DNA from: Pyrocephalus nanus
Taxonomy: Eukaryota > Chordata > Aves > Passeriformes > Tyrannidae
Reading direction: 5' to 3'
Assembly (NCBI GenBank): GCA_038380795.1
Contig: CM076263.1
Coordinates: forward strand, 14,374,709-14,438,708
Length of the DNA stretch: 64,000 nucleotides
Part shown: piece after piece, positions 52,901 to 64,000 of the stretch
Layout: every line of letters starts with the position of its first letter
Position numbering within the stretch: position 1 is the first letter of the stretch
The notes under the pieces: generated by a model
Seen by the model: only the letters and a program-made list of their open reading frames with translations
The model's database searches: none
What the model was told of the DNA's origin: nothing
Position numbers and translations under genes: made by a program

Positions 52901-54954
52901 CTCCAAACCTAGTGTCTGAGCTGGAGACTTCATTTTTGGTAGTTGGAGATTTAAGTAGGACAAGCAACAGATTAAGTGTAGGAAATCACTGCTGTTTCAT
53001 GGTGATCTTAAACACTGGACAATACCAGCTGCATGTGCAGCTTCTTTCTGCGTGCACCTAGATGGTACCCTGCTTGATTTATCATGTCCTAGAGAAGTTA
53101 CTGTATGGAGAAGGCCCGAGCTCCACCATTTCCCTTGCAAGTCATGCTTTAGTTTAGGATCCAGCAGCATTTTGGAAGAGTAACTGTGGGCTTCTGTCTC
53201 TATGAGAAATTAGGCGTTTTAGATCCCAGGCAGACAAAAGCTTACTTGCTGTTCCTGAAGACTTCTTCCCTGACAGATGTGGTGGTTAGGAACCCACCTC
53301 TGGGTGCAGCAGAGTCACTCCTTGGTGGGATTGATGCATATTCAGCATGTTTAAGTCCTGCATATGGGTGTGTACCACAGATCTGAGAGTCTTCACTTGC
53401 AGTAGTGGAAATTAGGGCTTGGATGTTTGGTTGACTGGGGGATTTTTTTTTAAAATCTGGCCTTGATCATCTTGGCTTTAATTTAAAGACTATGCAGATG
53501 AGCTGCTTTTGTTCTACCTTAATCTCCAGTTCTATCAGATACTTCTGGTTTTAAGAATCTACAGAAAGAGAAGTAATCCACACAAATTTATTGTTAATGT
53601 AGGCTCAGAGGTTGTTCTAACCAAATATTTATGTTGATTAATTTGCAAAAATGTTTGTGGGCTCTTGGTGAAGCTTTTACAGCCTATTTCAGAACACTGA
53701 ATGACAGCAATGATTGCCTTTGTGTTAAATTGTGTGTCTTAGCAATAAGGATAAATCTGGATAAGAGAGTGAATTGCTGGAGACAAGGTGGAAATCTCCT
53801 GGTTTGAGCTGATTTTCCTATTATGACTAAGTATGCTCTCTTTTCAATCTAAGCCTTATCTCCCTAGGACTAAATTGGCTTTTGTTTGTTTCAAATGGCA
53901 GCTCACCATCAGGATTCTGTGTATGTAGTCTTCCTCCGGAAAAAAAAGCCTTTTTCCTATTGTGGTTGCTAGAGCTGGAAGAAAAAAATACAACTAGACC
54001 TTTTTTTTAAGTGCAGATTTATAGAATATTAACATTTAGTAGAAATAAGTTATTACGAGTTTACTGTTTGCTGTCATATGTTGTTCTCTTCTTTCCACTA
54101 AGAAGTCAGTCTCCACAAAGCTCTTTATTTTGCCAGCAGCCAAACCATTGTCAGCAGTTCTCCCATTTCTTTTGATTGATGTGTGCATGTTGGGCTGATG
54201 AGGGGATTATTATGTGTGAATGGAGGATGACAAAGTCCTTGTGTGTGCCTGTGCACACGTGTGGATTTGGAATAGTTCTGCATAAGTGCTAACCATTGGA
54301 CTGCAGATATTTCCTTCCAGGAAAATTGTGATTCTTAATGCGCCTTCTTCTAATGGGAGTATACACCCTTTCTATTAGTCTAGTGTGTTTAAGTTTGGAG
54401 CACATTCCAGTTTCTGCTGTCAGGACAATGAAATCCTATTTGAAGTTAAAAAATGTTTGAGTCTGGGAGACTGACGCCGTGTTTGTGAGGCCAGGATTCA
54501 CCTCATGGTGAATCATAGAGGAACCACACTCAGTTTTACTTAGTTGATAGTTTGAAGTCGTATACCTCATATATTGAGTTGTATATTGACCCTCACACTT
54601 GAGCTTAAACCTTGGATCTCTTGGCCAAGCTAACAGATCTCTGATCAAGCCCATAAGTGGCAACCCTTAATTGGATTGTTTTGCTTCTCAGTGTCAAGGA
54701 GAAGATGAGGAAAAATCTTGGGCAGCCAACAGCAAAGAGGCATATATATATACTGACACCTGGAAGCCTGTATACTTTTCTCTGTATTGAAAGGTGGCTG
54801 GAACTGCCCTACTGTGAACTTCCAATTCAAATAGTGAATTGAAATAACAGGAGAAGGATAAGTTAAACTGATAGGTAACAGAAGAGGGGAAGTGCTCACC
54901 TATTTAGGCACAAATAGGCCTGGAGGTGGCTGTGTGAGTGGGTTTTTTTGTATT

Positions 54955-54974
54955 AAAAAAAAAAAAAAAAAAAA
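54955..54974. repeat. Poly(A) run of about 20
   Basis: An uninterrupted A run is followed by gggtgttcatgctgg. I see no recognisable retroelement body upstream. Confidence 0.9.
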
Positions 54975-55588
54975 GGGTGTTCATGCTGGTTTTAGCTTGG
55001 GCATTTAGCCTGGATGCTTTGGGTGCTGAAGCTTTGTGGGACGGCCTATTTGTCTTTACTACCCAACCCCGTTTGCACACCTTGAAGTCAGACTAACCAT
55101 GGAAGAAGGACCTAGATAGGTCCATAGAAGCTGACTTTTGTGTAGCTGCGTTTCTAGACATTAATAATTTTCAGTAGTAGCCACTAGATAGCACTAGAGA
55201 ATCAAGGTAAATCTCAAACAGCATGGGTTGCAGGGATTTAAAGGAATGCTGGCACTCCAAAACTAACAACCACTGGAGCCTGTCATTGGTTTTCAGCTCA
55301 GATCAGCAGCCTAATAGAAATTATTCAATCAGGAGAATGTTATTTTAACTTCTGGTGTATTTAAAATGCCTACACTGATGTATTCCCAAGCAAAAAAACC
55401 ACAAGCAGTAGCCTGAACTGTTACCCTCTTTTTAGTGCTTTTGAACTTCATTGAAAGCCACAAGCTTCAACAAAATGTGCATTAAATCCAAACTTTTTAA
55501 TACTGGCCATCACAAAATGAATGCTTTAAAATAAAAATATGCCTCTAAAAATATCCATAGGGATATAGCCTTTCCAAAAACATACCTC

Positions 55589-55606
55589 AAAAAAAAAAAA
55601 AAAAAA
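55589..55606. repeat. Poly(A) run of 18
   Basis: An uninterrupted run of 18 A lies in intergenic DNA. No retroelement body was recognised on either side. Confidence 0.9.
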
Positions 55607-58600
55607 GTATCCTCAACGGACCTCATTTGCAGAGAGAGTAAGAAGTCATCTGTGCCTGTCACTGTCTGTAAGTTTATCCCTTGAAAAATTGTCATTTTTA
55701 GTAAGGTTATGAAGAAATCTTTACTGATCACCTCTATGAGAAGCCAAGAACTGATCTTTTTAATCTCTCCTATGAAAAGCAATAAGGGTACAGCTTCTAC
55801 TTGCTTACTGATAGGCTTTTAAGAAGCCCCATATGAAGGGTTAGGAAAGGCATAAAGGTTTTGAGAGAAGGACATGAGTTTCTCCCTGCATGTGTGGAGC
55901 ATTTTCATAGATTTTGCAGTCCTTTGGCAAATCATATACTTAATGCATATAAGTGTTTTATTGCACATCCATTAACAATCTTTCGTGGCAGTTCTGAGGA
56001 ATATACACAGGTATGCATGGTGCTGTGCAAGGTAAGAAACTTAGTTTCTCCTCTGAAAACTCTATTCCTCAATTCAAAGTAATTTGTAGGTGATCACGAA
56101 TTCTTCTGTTACTCATTAACAGGGTCTTTATAGCCAAGTGTCACATCTTACTTTGATAATATGTTTTAAGAGTTTTTGACTAGGATCTGAAATTTGAAGT
56201 TTGATAGTCTTGAACTCCTGAAGTAATGTCTTCTAAATGCTTGCCTTGAAGGACAGACTCTTACTCAGCTCAGGGCATCTGGCTCTTGTGGCTTGCTTCT
56301 AAAGTACATTAAAAAGACTGATATCAATATATGCAATTGTACTGCAGCTTATTTGCTGTAGGCATGCTTCATTTTAGGTACAGGGACTTCAAAGGCCTCA
56401 GTCTTGACTGTTGTTCATAGAAGCTCACAGGAATTCCCAGTGGACTGGGCTGATGCATGTGTGAACTCTTACAGCCAGTGAGCTGTTTCTTGTGGAAATG
56501 ACAAGCTGTTATCAGGAGATGCCTGGGTTGTCTTTGAGTCTTGCTTACACTTACATTACAGTCCAGATATTGTTACCTATCAGCTTTCTATAAATTCACC
56601 TTTTTTCATCAGTATATGAGAGGCACATGCATAAATAAATAAGAGATTTAATGGAACTGAAGGTTGATCCTCTGTTTCTCCACAATTTAAATGAAGATTT
56701 TGCAGCTCTCCTGTTGCCTCCCATGCCAATCCCCCAAATGCAGCTTGGAAGGCTAGACTTTCTGGTGATAAGAGTCCATTATGCAAACATAGAGCTGAGT
56801 AAGGTTTGTCAATCGCACTTCCAGGTTGCTTCAGGTAGCTGACAGCTGCTTGCAGTTGGCAGGCCAGTGAAGTGGTCACCGACAGGACTGTGAGGTGAGC
56901 TAGTATTATAATGCAGCTAAAGCAAGATTAGCAACTGACACTGTGCCACTGTGCCTGGAAATCCTTCCAGGCCCTTTTTGGCCTTATTTATTTATTGCAT
57001 GTGTAAAACCATACTAAGCATATTACTTCATTCTCAAATGCAGCAGATTTTGCAGCTTCTTTTGCTCCAAATGCCAGTAGCAGGGAGGCTGCTTTTGTAA
57101 GTGCTATGAAAACAAGTTCCAGCAAAACTGATCTTTATCAGATCCTCTTGAAAAGGCTGCACACACTGAATAGTGAAACAGCCCAGTTAAATTTTAATCT
57201 GAGTTACATAAAACATTGTTCTTAAAGTGCCACATATTGACATTGTTCTCACAACCCATTAACTTACAGCCGGAAAGTGAAAAGGCCAAGAGACATGTAA
57301 AACCTCTATGTGAGTCCATCTGTGCATGTGTGTACAAGCAACTTCTAGGTAGGTTATGGTAGAATCACAGAAACCCTTCTGCAGCATCCTGCCTATTGCG
57401 GTGTTTTGTTTCTTCCTTGTGGGATGGGGGGACAGTGCCTTGCAGACTAAGAATGACATCATTCAATAGCTCTTTTTGGGTAGAGTCCTTGTTTTGGGCA
57501 CCTGCTGTCAATGCACTGAATCTTTTTCGTGCAAATTTTAGAGCAGTATTGAGACTGTGCCCAGAAGCCAGTGTGTGGCCTGAGCAGGGAAGATCCCTGT
57601 AAAGGCAAAGGATGCAACGCAAATACTTGGGCAAAAGACAACCTGCATTTAGCTTACTGCCGCTGGTAAAATTTAATTGAATTGCCAAGGTACAATTCTA
57701 ACCAGTTATTTTTTTGAAGTATGGGCTGTTGGGTGCTATTCTTTTTGAAGGAACTGGAGTTACCACAACAGGAGTAGCAAGTAAAGACACATGTGCCTAG
57801 ATAAACCAAACTACCACTCCTGAGAGCTGCAGGATTGCATCAATGTAGAGTAGGAGAAATCGGAAGACAAAACTGATGCTTTAGTTCTTATATTTTTTTT
57901 CTGATAATATTTCTCATCTATAGTGAAACCTGAAGCAAGATTTTTTTTTTCCAAGTAACCTCTGATCTTTAGTACACAGTTTAAAGTATTTAAAAAGTTT
58001 TCTAATTAAATTTAATTTAAAATTACATGGAGTTTTTGTAGGGAATTAAGAACAATTTTTCTAGTGTTAGAAAGTCACACTTCAGGGTATTTCAAGATCT
58101 AAGAGCAAGTAAGTTATAGAGTGCCAAATTAAGACATCATTTACATACCTGTGATGCCTGTTAATCTACATCAGAGACCTTTCATATTTACTCATGTGTA
58201 CCTCAGATGATAAAATGGCCTGAGGTATTTGGTTACCTCTTTGGTTTCTAAAGCTGTTTCATTAGCATTGGGTATGACTTAATTTAGATGCAGGACTGCT
58301 TCTCAAATTACCATGGGGAAATTTTTCCTTGTTTCACTTTTTGCATGGGAATTAACTCTTAATCAAAATCCCAGGAACACTGCTGTTGCTAAAAGTTTAG
58401 TCAAGCAGATTGCGCAGGCCAGCTGCTGAGTGGACTAGTAAGGCCAGGTGAGAATGATACACATGCAAGCACCTGAAACAACAGAATACAAAACAACTCT
58501 AAGGGTTGGACGGCAAAATTATTTTCCTTAACTTATTTGCTGCTGAATCCTTGGGAAGACAACCACCTCCTTGTTAATTGTATTTGATCCTCAACACAGT

Positions 58601-61039
58601 CTTAGCTATGTCTTCAATGCAGTGAAGTCTCAAAATCACAGGTAATTCAGCCCTCATGTGTGAGAAAGGGTCAGAGCAGGAGAGAAGGGTCAGAAGCAGG
58701 GACATGGTCCTCCATTTTTACAAAAGCTGTGCTTTTTCTTATATCTTGAATTAGGCTCAAGCCTTGGCCCAGGAAAGGTAACCACACAATAAAATGCTAT
58801 GGTTTATTGAACAAAAACAATTGTTGAACCAACACTTTACACATTTTAATGATTAAACCCGACTTCCTCTCCACTGTTGATGTGGTCTTACACTTGCTTG
58901 CACCAAATTTGTGTGGGTAATTGTTTGCTTGTGTACACTGCCAAGCATTATTTAATTAAGAAAATGTACTTGGCAGAGGGAGATGGAAGCTGGAAAAGAC
59001 AGAATCCATGTCAACAACCAATGTGGTTCCCAAAAAAGCAGTAAGTGTGTGCAAGACAGATGGTAAAACACTGCATAAGCAATGCTGGATGTGGTTACTG
59101 ACAACCCAGAAAGTAAGCATGAGCAAAGGTATCTGACTGAAAACTTTAGTAGCCACACATCACTATGCTATCCTGTCTCAGGAAGCAGGAAGGCTTGACA
59201 CTGCCTTTCTGGTGCTCTGTAGTCACTCTCTTAGTACTTAGAGTGCCTGAGAGGTCGAGAAAATTTCAGCTCAAGAGAGGTCAAGAAAATATCTGCCTAG
59301 GTGTTTCTGCGGATAACAAGGAGCTTGGGGAAATTGTGCTCTATCACTTAAGAATCAGTGAGAACGTCTGCTAGGCAATCTTCTTTCAGTTTTCACTAAA
59401 CAGCAGTCTTCCACATATCTTACAAACACACCAGGGATTTAGACTGGTGCATTTTAATCCCTAAAACTCAGTTAAGATTTGCAGTTACGCAGAGACGCCA
59501 CCAAAATAAAACAAAAGGAGGTGTCTTCTGCAAAGTTGAGTTACCCCAAAAAATCACCCACAGATTATGCTGTGGCATTATGCTAGCAGCTTTCAGAGTC
59601 TGAAAGATAGGTAATGTTTAAAGCTAAGCACTGTTCGAGAGACATAGTGTGTGTATTATATGCTTTTTTGATAGTCTCCTAAGGTAGGTGATGTGGGAAA
59701 ATATATCTGAACTGCAGCTGGAATATCTTCCCTCTCTATCGGTGTAATTATTGTTTCCTTCCTTGCTTTTTCCAAAGACCTATAATTAGTCCTTTAGCAA
59801 GCAAAATATGTAACTGGAGTTAAGACAACTATAGTAAGCAGCTGCCTTTGCTTTAGTGATCAAGGTAAGTAGGGCAGATCTGAATCAGATTGTAAAGCAT
59901 AAAGTGGCCAAACCAACTAAAAGTAACACACCCTTTATCATCCGCTCAATGAAAATTTCCAGCAGTTGTGCTGTAAACATACCCTGAAACTATTGTTATG
60001 GAAAAATAATTGATGAGTGGTTCAAATGCTTTAAGGGATCATCAGTCCAGTGGTGGCATCAGGGCTCCCTGGCCTTCAAGGGACCAGAGTAAATGCCTAT
60101 TTTTCATCCAAATGTATCTTTTTCAGCCAAAGTGTGGCTGTGATGCGAATCCAACTACACAATTTAAGCTGTTAAACAGATAAATTCCTCTTTATTGCCA
60201 TGGGTACATGTTTGCACATTATTAAAGCTATTCTCCATCTTTCCTTATTACATAATTATTGCTTACTGCATACAAATGTTGCATTTTAACACACTATGGT
60301 AAGTCAAAATTTATAATTATACAAGAAAGCCTAGAATCTATATTATATATACTTTTTGCTTTATGGAATGAAATGGACCAGATAATAGCCTCTACTTGCC
60401 TGGGAAAATGTGTGAGCCACTTGTTTCTGTTCAAAAGGAATTACAGCTCAGATTGGAGAAACAGAACTGGTCTAGCCTGTAAAACTTGTGCACGATTATC
60501 ATCAGCAGGGATCCCATCCTGTGGTGCTCCACATCGCATGGTGCAGCAGAGCAAAGGAAGGTCAAGTGCCAGTGTGCTGCTGGACTGTGTGGGGCTGGAT
60601 CAGGCACACCTGGAGAGATGAGAAGAAGCATGCACTGTGCCATGGGGTTGTCATGTTGCACGATGGCTCATTCAGAGGAGAAGTTGAAAGCAGAGGCTTT
60701 GGACTTGGAAGAGCTCCACGCAGTGACTGGCTGGTATTCTGGAAGTAGCCAGTGACCTGTAAGTAGAGTTAAAAAGAAAGCTGATCTTAGTTGCATGTGA
60801 TCTTACTCCTCAGGCCCTACCCCCCCAAACACTGGAGAGACAACAAAACACTTATCATGGGCAAGGGATAACCTGCCATATGTTGTGGCTGATGTGCAGG
60901 AAGGTGTTAGTAGAAGCCCATCCTTTCCACATGGCAGTGACGACTAGAGAAAACATATGATAAAATTAGTTCAGTCAAATGAACAAAGAAGCTCCCAAAC
61001 TGTTTTAGTAGTAGACACTATCACACTATAGTGTTCCCC

Positions 61040-61102
61040 TGAGAGATTTCTTGGAGATATATGTATGTATTTATATGTATATGTGTGTGCATATATATAT
61101 TT
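61040..61102. repeat. TA/TG simple repeat
   Basis: Alternating atatatgtatg, tgtatatgtgtgtgc and atatatatat tracts lie in intergenic DNA. Confidence 0.85.
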
Positions 61103-64000
61103 GGAAATTTTTAAAGTCGGGGTTTTATTCAAAGTAGTGCTTTCTTAAGTCAGAAGAGCTCTGGCTCACACAATTCTAAATATTTTGTTGTCTGAACATC
61201 CGCTGAGATTAACAAATGTCTCTGTAGAAAATCAGGAAAAAAAATACAAGAAGACTGCTTACAAACAGTCTTCAGATAAATTAGCCACATACACTAGCTA
61301 CTGAACTGCTTTCTCAGGTCTTACCCGTCCCCTCAGTTAAGACTATGAAATTTAGTCCTTCCAGGCTCCAAATCTTGAGTGTTTTCTTTGGGGTAGGCAT
61401 GTACCTAGTACTTGTCATCCAGGAAGGTGCTACTTCCCAGCACACTGAGAAAAAGCACTGACCCCCAGCTGTTTACCAACGACACCACTGGAGCACTTAG
61501 CAGGGCAGGTACCAGCTCGCAATTGCCATAAGGACAAAGCGTATGATGTCCTGCTCCATGCAAAGCACTGCAACCTTTCTTGGCTCAACTCTTGTCAACT
61601 GTGAGACTGCTTATGTTGCTCACTAATCACATCACTTAATTAAAAGAGAGAATTATGAATTGTTTAGTGGATTTAAAGTATATAAGCTATTGTAAAGTAC
61701 ACAGTGGAAGAAAGGGATGCTTTTTTCCCTCCTTCATAGTAAATTAATAATAAGTGGGACTGGAAAGGCTGTAATGCCAGAGCAAATGTAATTCAATAAA
61801 AATGTTCAAGAGGGACAATGTAGAATTTTGTAACAACACACTGGATCTGATACAGAGTTTGCCAGGAGAGTTGTATTTGGTCTTGAAAATATCACAAGAG
61901 TAATGTTAAAATATTTAAGGAAAACCAAAGCATGTTTTAAAAATTTATGATCATGTCTGGCCTTATCAAAGACTTTGGGTCAGCTGATGAAAAACTGAGA
62001 TGGGATTTGTTTTTGATGTAGCTGGTGTAGAAAATGGATTATAGTTATCAGCTGAAAATTCCATTGTAGCTATGCTTGAGCTTGAATCCTGTAGCCTTAT
62101 GTTTCAAGTAATCACACAAATATGAGTGATGTGGTAAACTCTAATCTTTCTATTTATTTGGAAATTTATCATATGTTGCTCTTTGCTAGTGTGGTCTAAT
62201 TGTCAGCCCAAGGCCCAGCTCCAGTTTGTCAGGAGCAGATGGTTGGGAGGGAGGTGGTAGGAAATGACTGCCAGGATATCATCCCAAATATGTCACCCAG
62301 CATTTCTTTCTGTTGGCTCACAACCCTAGGCTTAAACTGAGATTATCTATGCAGCCTGCAGAGATGCCCCAAACCTGTCAAGGGCCTTCTGAAAGACTGA
62401 AAAATACCCTTGTTCTAGATCTTTCAGCTCTGGTATTTGCCACAGCACCTTGTACTCTACACACGCTTGAATGGGGAAGTCCCAGGCCCAGCAGGATAAA
62501 TACTGACCACACTGAAGCCAATTGCAACACTTCAGCTGGTTTAAAGGAAGGCTGTATTTCACCTGGGAAGTCTGTGCTCACTGTCAAAAATGGTAGAACC
62601 TCAGCAAGAGGAAAATAAAACTTCTCTGATGGGGACATCCCAAAGAGACAAAGTTGTGCGAGGATTGTTTCCATACTCTCCCTGAAGATGTAGCATGTAG
62701 AGCCAGGTAAGCAGCAATCCTAAGATAAGGTGCATTTAAAATTACATGTGGTGGTGACTTGATTATGGTTTGCTGAGAACATTAACGATCAATTTAATGC
62801 AGTATCTCTGATGGGTTAATAATTGAAACTCACAGGTACTACTACAAGGACATGGAGTTCAGCCTTTTATTTGTATCTGGAGCTTTGGCTGCTAGCTGGA
62901 TCTTAACCAGTGAGTTTGATTAACTGTGTCCTGATATCTCTTCTGTTACAAGGGTGATAATTAAACGTTCCAGGAAACAGAGAAAAGACAAGTCAGTGGA
63001 ACAGACTGGAATTGCCCCATGAAATGTTGTTTCAAGTAAAGAACAAAAAGTAACTCTTTTAAATTGGATCTTGAAATAAAGAGAGTTTGGTTGGTCGGGA
63101 TGGATTCATGGATACGGTTTTTGCTGAGTAAAATAACCAATGGCAGCGTTGGATGAATTTCCCTATTAGGTACCACACGGAGAAAAATTAATTGGTGCTA
63201 AAATAATAGGTCATTGGTGTCCAGCTCTGTAAAGATGATGAGGGTTTTTTTTCTATTCAAGAAGTTATTTCATGCAGGAGTGAATCTTACAGACCGCGTG
63301 TAAAAATATCTCGATTTTTGACCTTGTTTGTTGGAGGTTATGTAACTTTTCCCAAGTAATTATTTTTCTGCATTGATGAAAACCTATTGAGCTGTTATTT
63401 AGTGCTTAGCTACTACATTGTGCTTATGAAAAGGAGGTCACAAAAAGATTGTCTCTTACTCTCGTAAAATGGAGTACAGCTTTTTGTCCTGAGTCTGTTT
63501 TCCTTTTCTCAACTGAAGGTTTTAGTGCTTTGGAAGTTTCTAGCATAGCCCAGACTAAAGAAGTTGCCTTCCTCTGAATCATGGAAAAATACACTTGCTG
63601 CAGCAAAACAGTGATAAAAGGTACAGGTGAAACTGAGCTACTTAAACACAACTGTTCAGTTTCATTTAAGGTGCTTTATCTGAGACATCTCCACTGGGGT
63701 AGAAGAGTGAAATTCAGCCCAGTAAAATTACTTTTCTGGATTTGCTTTGTCCAAGAATGTTTTGCTGTGCCCTCCACTGAAGAATCAGGAAGTCTTGTGA
63801 AAAGTAGACTATTGATGCTTCCTACTCATTTTCTAAAGGCAGGAATCATCCTGAATGTTACCATTTAACTGTTTCTAACTACATTTCAGAGCAGCAGTAC
63901 TGGCAGAGAAAGAAATTATGCCTCTGATTTCACAGGCACTGTGAAATGCATATACACTCCATCTGACAGTTTCAGTGTGTAGGATTTGAGCCTGTGTTTA

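Larger units (their letters stand above)
50006..64000. other. Intergenic DNA, no gene recognised
   Basis: Fourteen kilobases of AT-rich sequence contain only short open frames on both strands. No domain, splice pattern, tRNA-like fold, CR1 end or LTR was recognised. GC-richer patches occur near 50260-50350, 57395-57640 and 60475-60720. They carry overlapping open frames on more than one frame or strand, which argues for base composition rather than coding. A flanking gene is not visible. Confidence 0.6.

Noticed and set aside
54955..55606. Two poly(A) runs 630 bp apart that might end processed pseudogenes or SINEs
   Set aside because: No recognisable body or flanking duplication could be found on either side of either run.
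60475..60755. GC-richer patch with three overlapping + frames and one - frame
   Set aside because: Openness in several frames at once points to base composition. No domain, splice site or retroelement signature was seen.
50006..64000. Search for a convergent neighbour such as LURAP1L downstream of MPDZ
   Set aside because: No open frame on the - strand shows its coiled-coil or Ser-rich features. The neighbour probably lies beyond the right edge.

Overview
The window looks like avian nuclear DNA. It is AT-rich, has GT-AG introns of about 90 bp to 7 kb, carries CR1 retrotransposon 3' ends with the bird-type ATTCTATGA tail, and has one solo-LTR-like element of a kind common in bird genomes. It is dominated by one gene on the + strand, the C-terminal ~60% of MPDZ (MUPP1, multiple PDZ domain protein). 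Thirty coding exons run from 2548 to the stop codon at 47850-47852. They join in one open frame of 3795 nt (1264 residues plus stop), and every intron is GT-AG with matching phase. The N-terminal part (L27 domain and PDZ1-5) lies left of the window.

Layout: 1-2547 shows no recognisable exon. 2548-6934 encodes the PDZ5-PDZ6 linker and the start of PDZ6. PDZ6 follows at 6811-18567, PDZ7 at 19944-22290, a variable linker at 22818-29627, PDZ8 at 30225-31899, PDZ9 at 32256-34706, PDZ10 at 35479-37432, PDZ11 at 37239-41309, PDZ12 at 43391-45828 and PDZ13 at 46810-47852. A probable 3' UTR runs to about 50.0 kb. It has an early AATAAA at 48277, a CR1 tail, GU-rich elements and a late tandem AATAAA at 49973 followed by a GT-rich stretch. 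From about 50.0 to 64.0 kb I see no gene, only AT-rich intergenic DNA with poly(A) tracts and simple repeats.

MPDZ is a scaffold of tight junctions and synapses. Each PDZ domain binds the C-terminus of a partner protein. The seven PDZ domains here, PDZ6 to PDZ13 less the linkers, all keep a recognisable carboxylate-binding loop (eight domains counting PDZ6). There is no operon, CRISPR, phage or bacterial content, and no evident new gene system. The points worth a second look are a possible intronic alternative last exon after PDZ7 (22447), a NAGNAG acceptor (43391), an antisense-oriented LTR inside the PDZ10 coding region (36120-37156), a 9-bp tandem array whose units resemble splice donors (41975), weak donors, and GU-rich elements lying between two possible polyadenylation sites.
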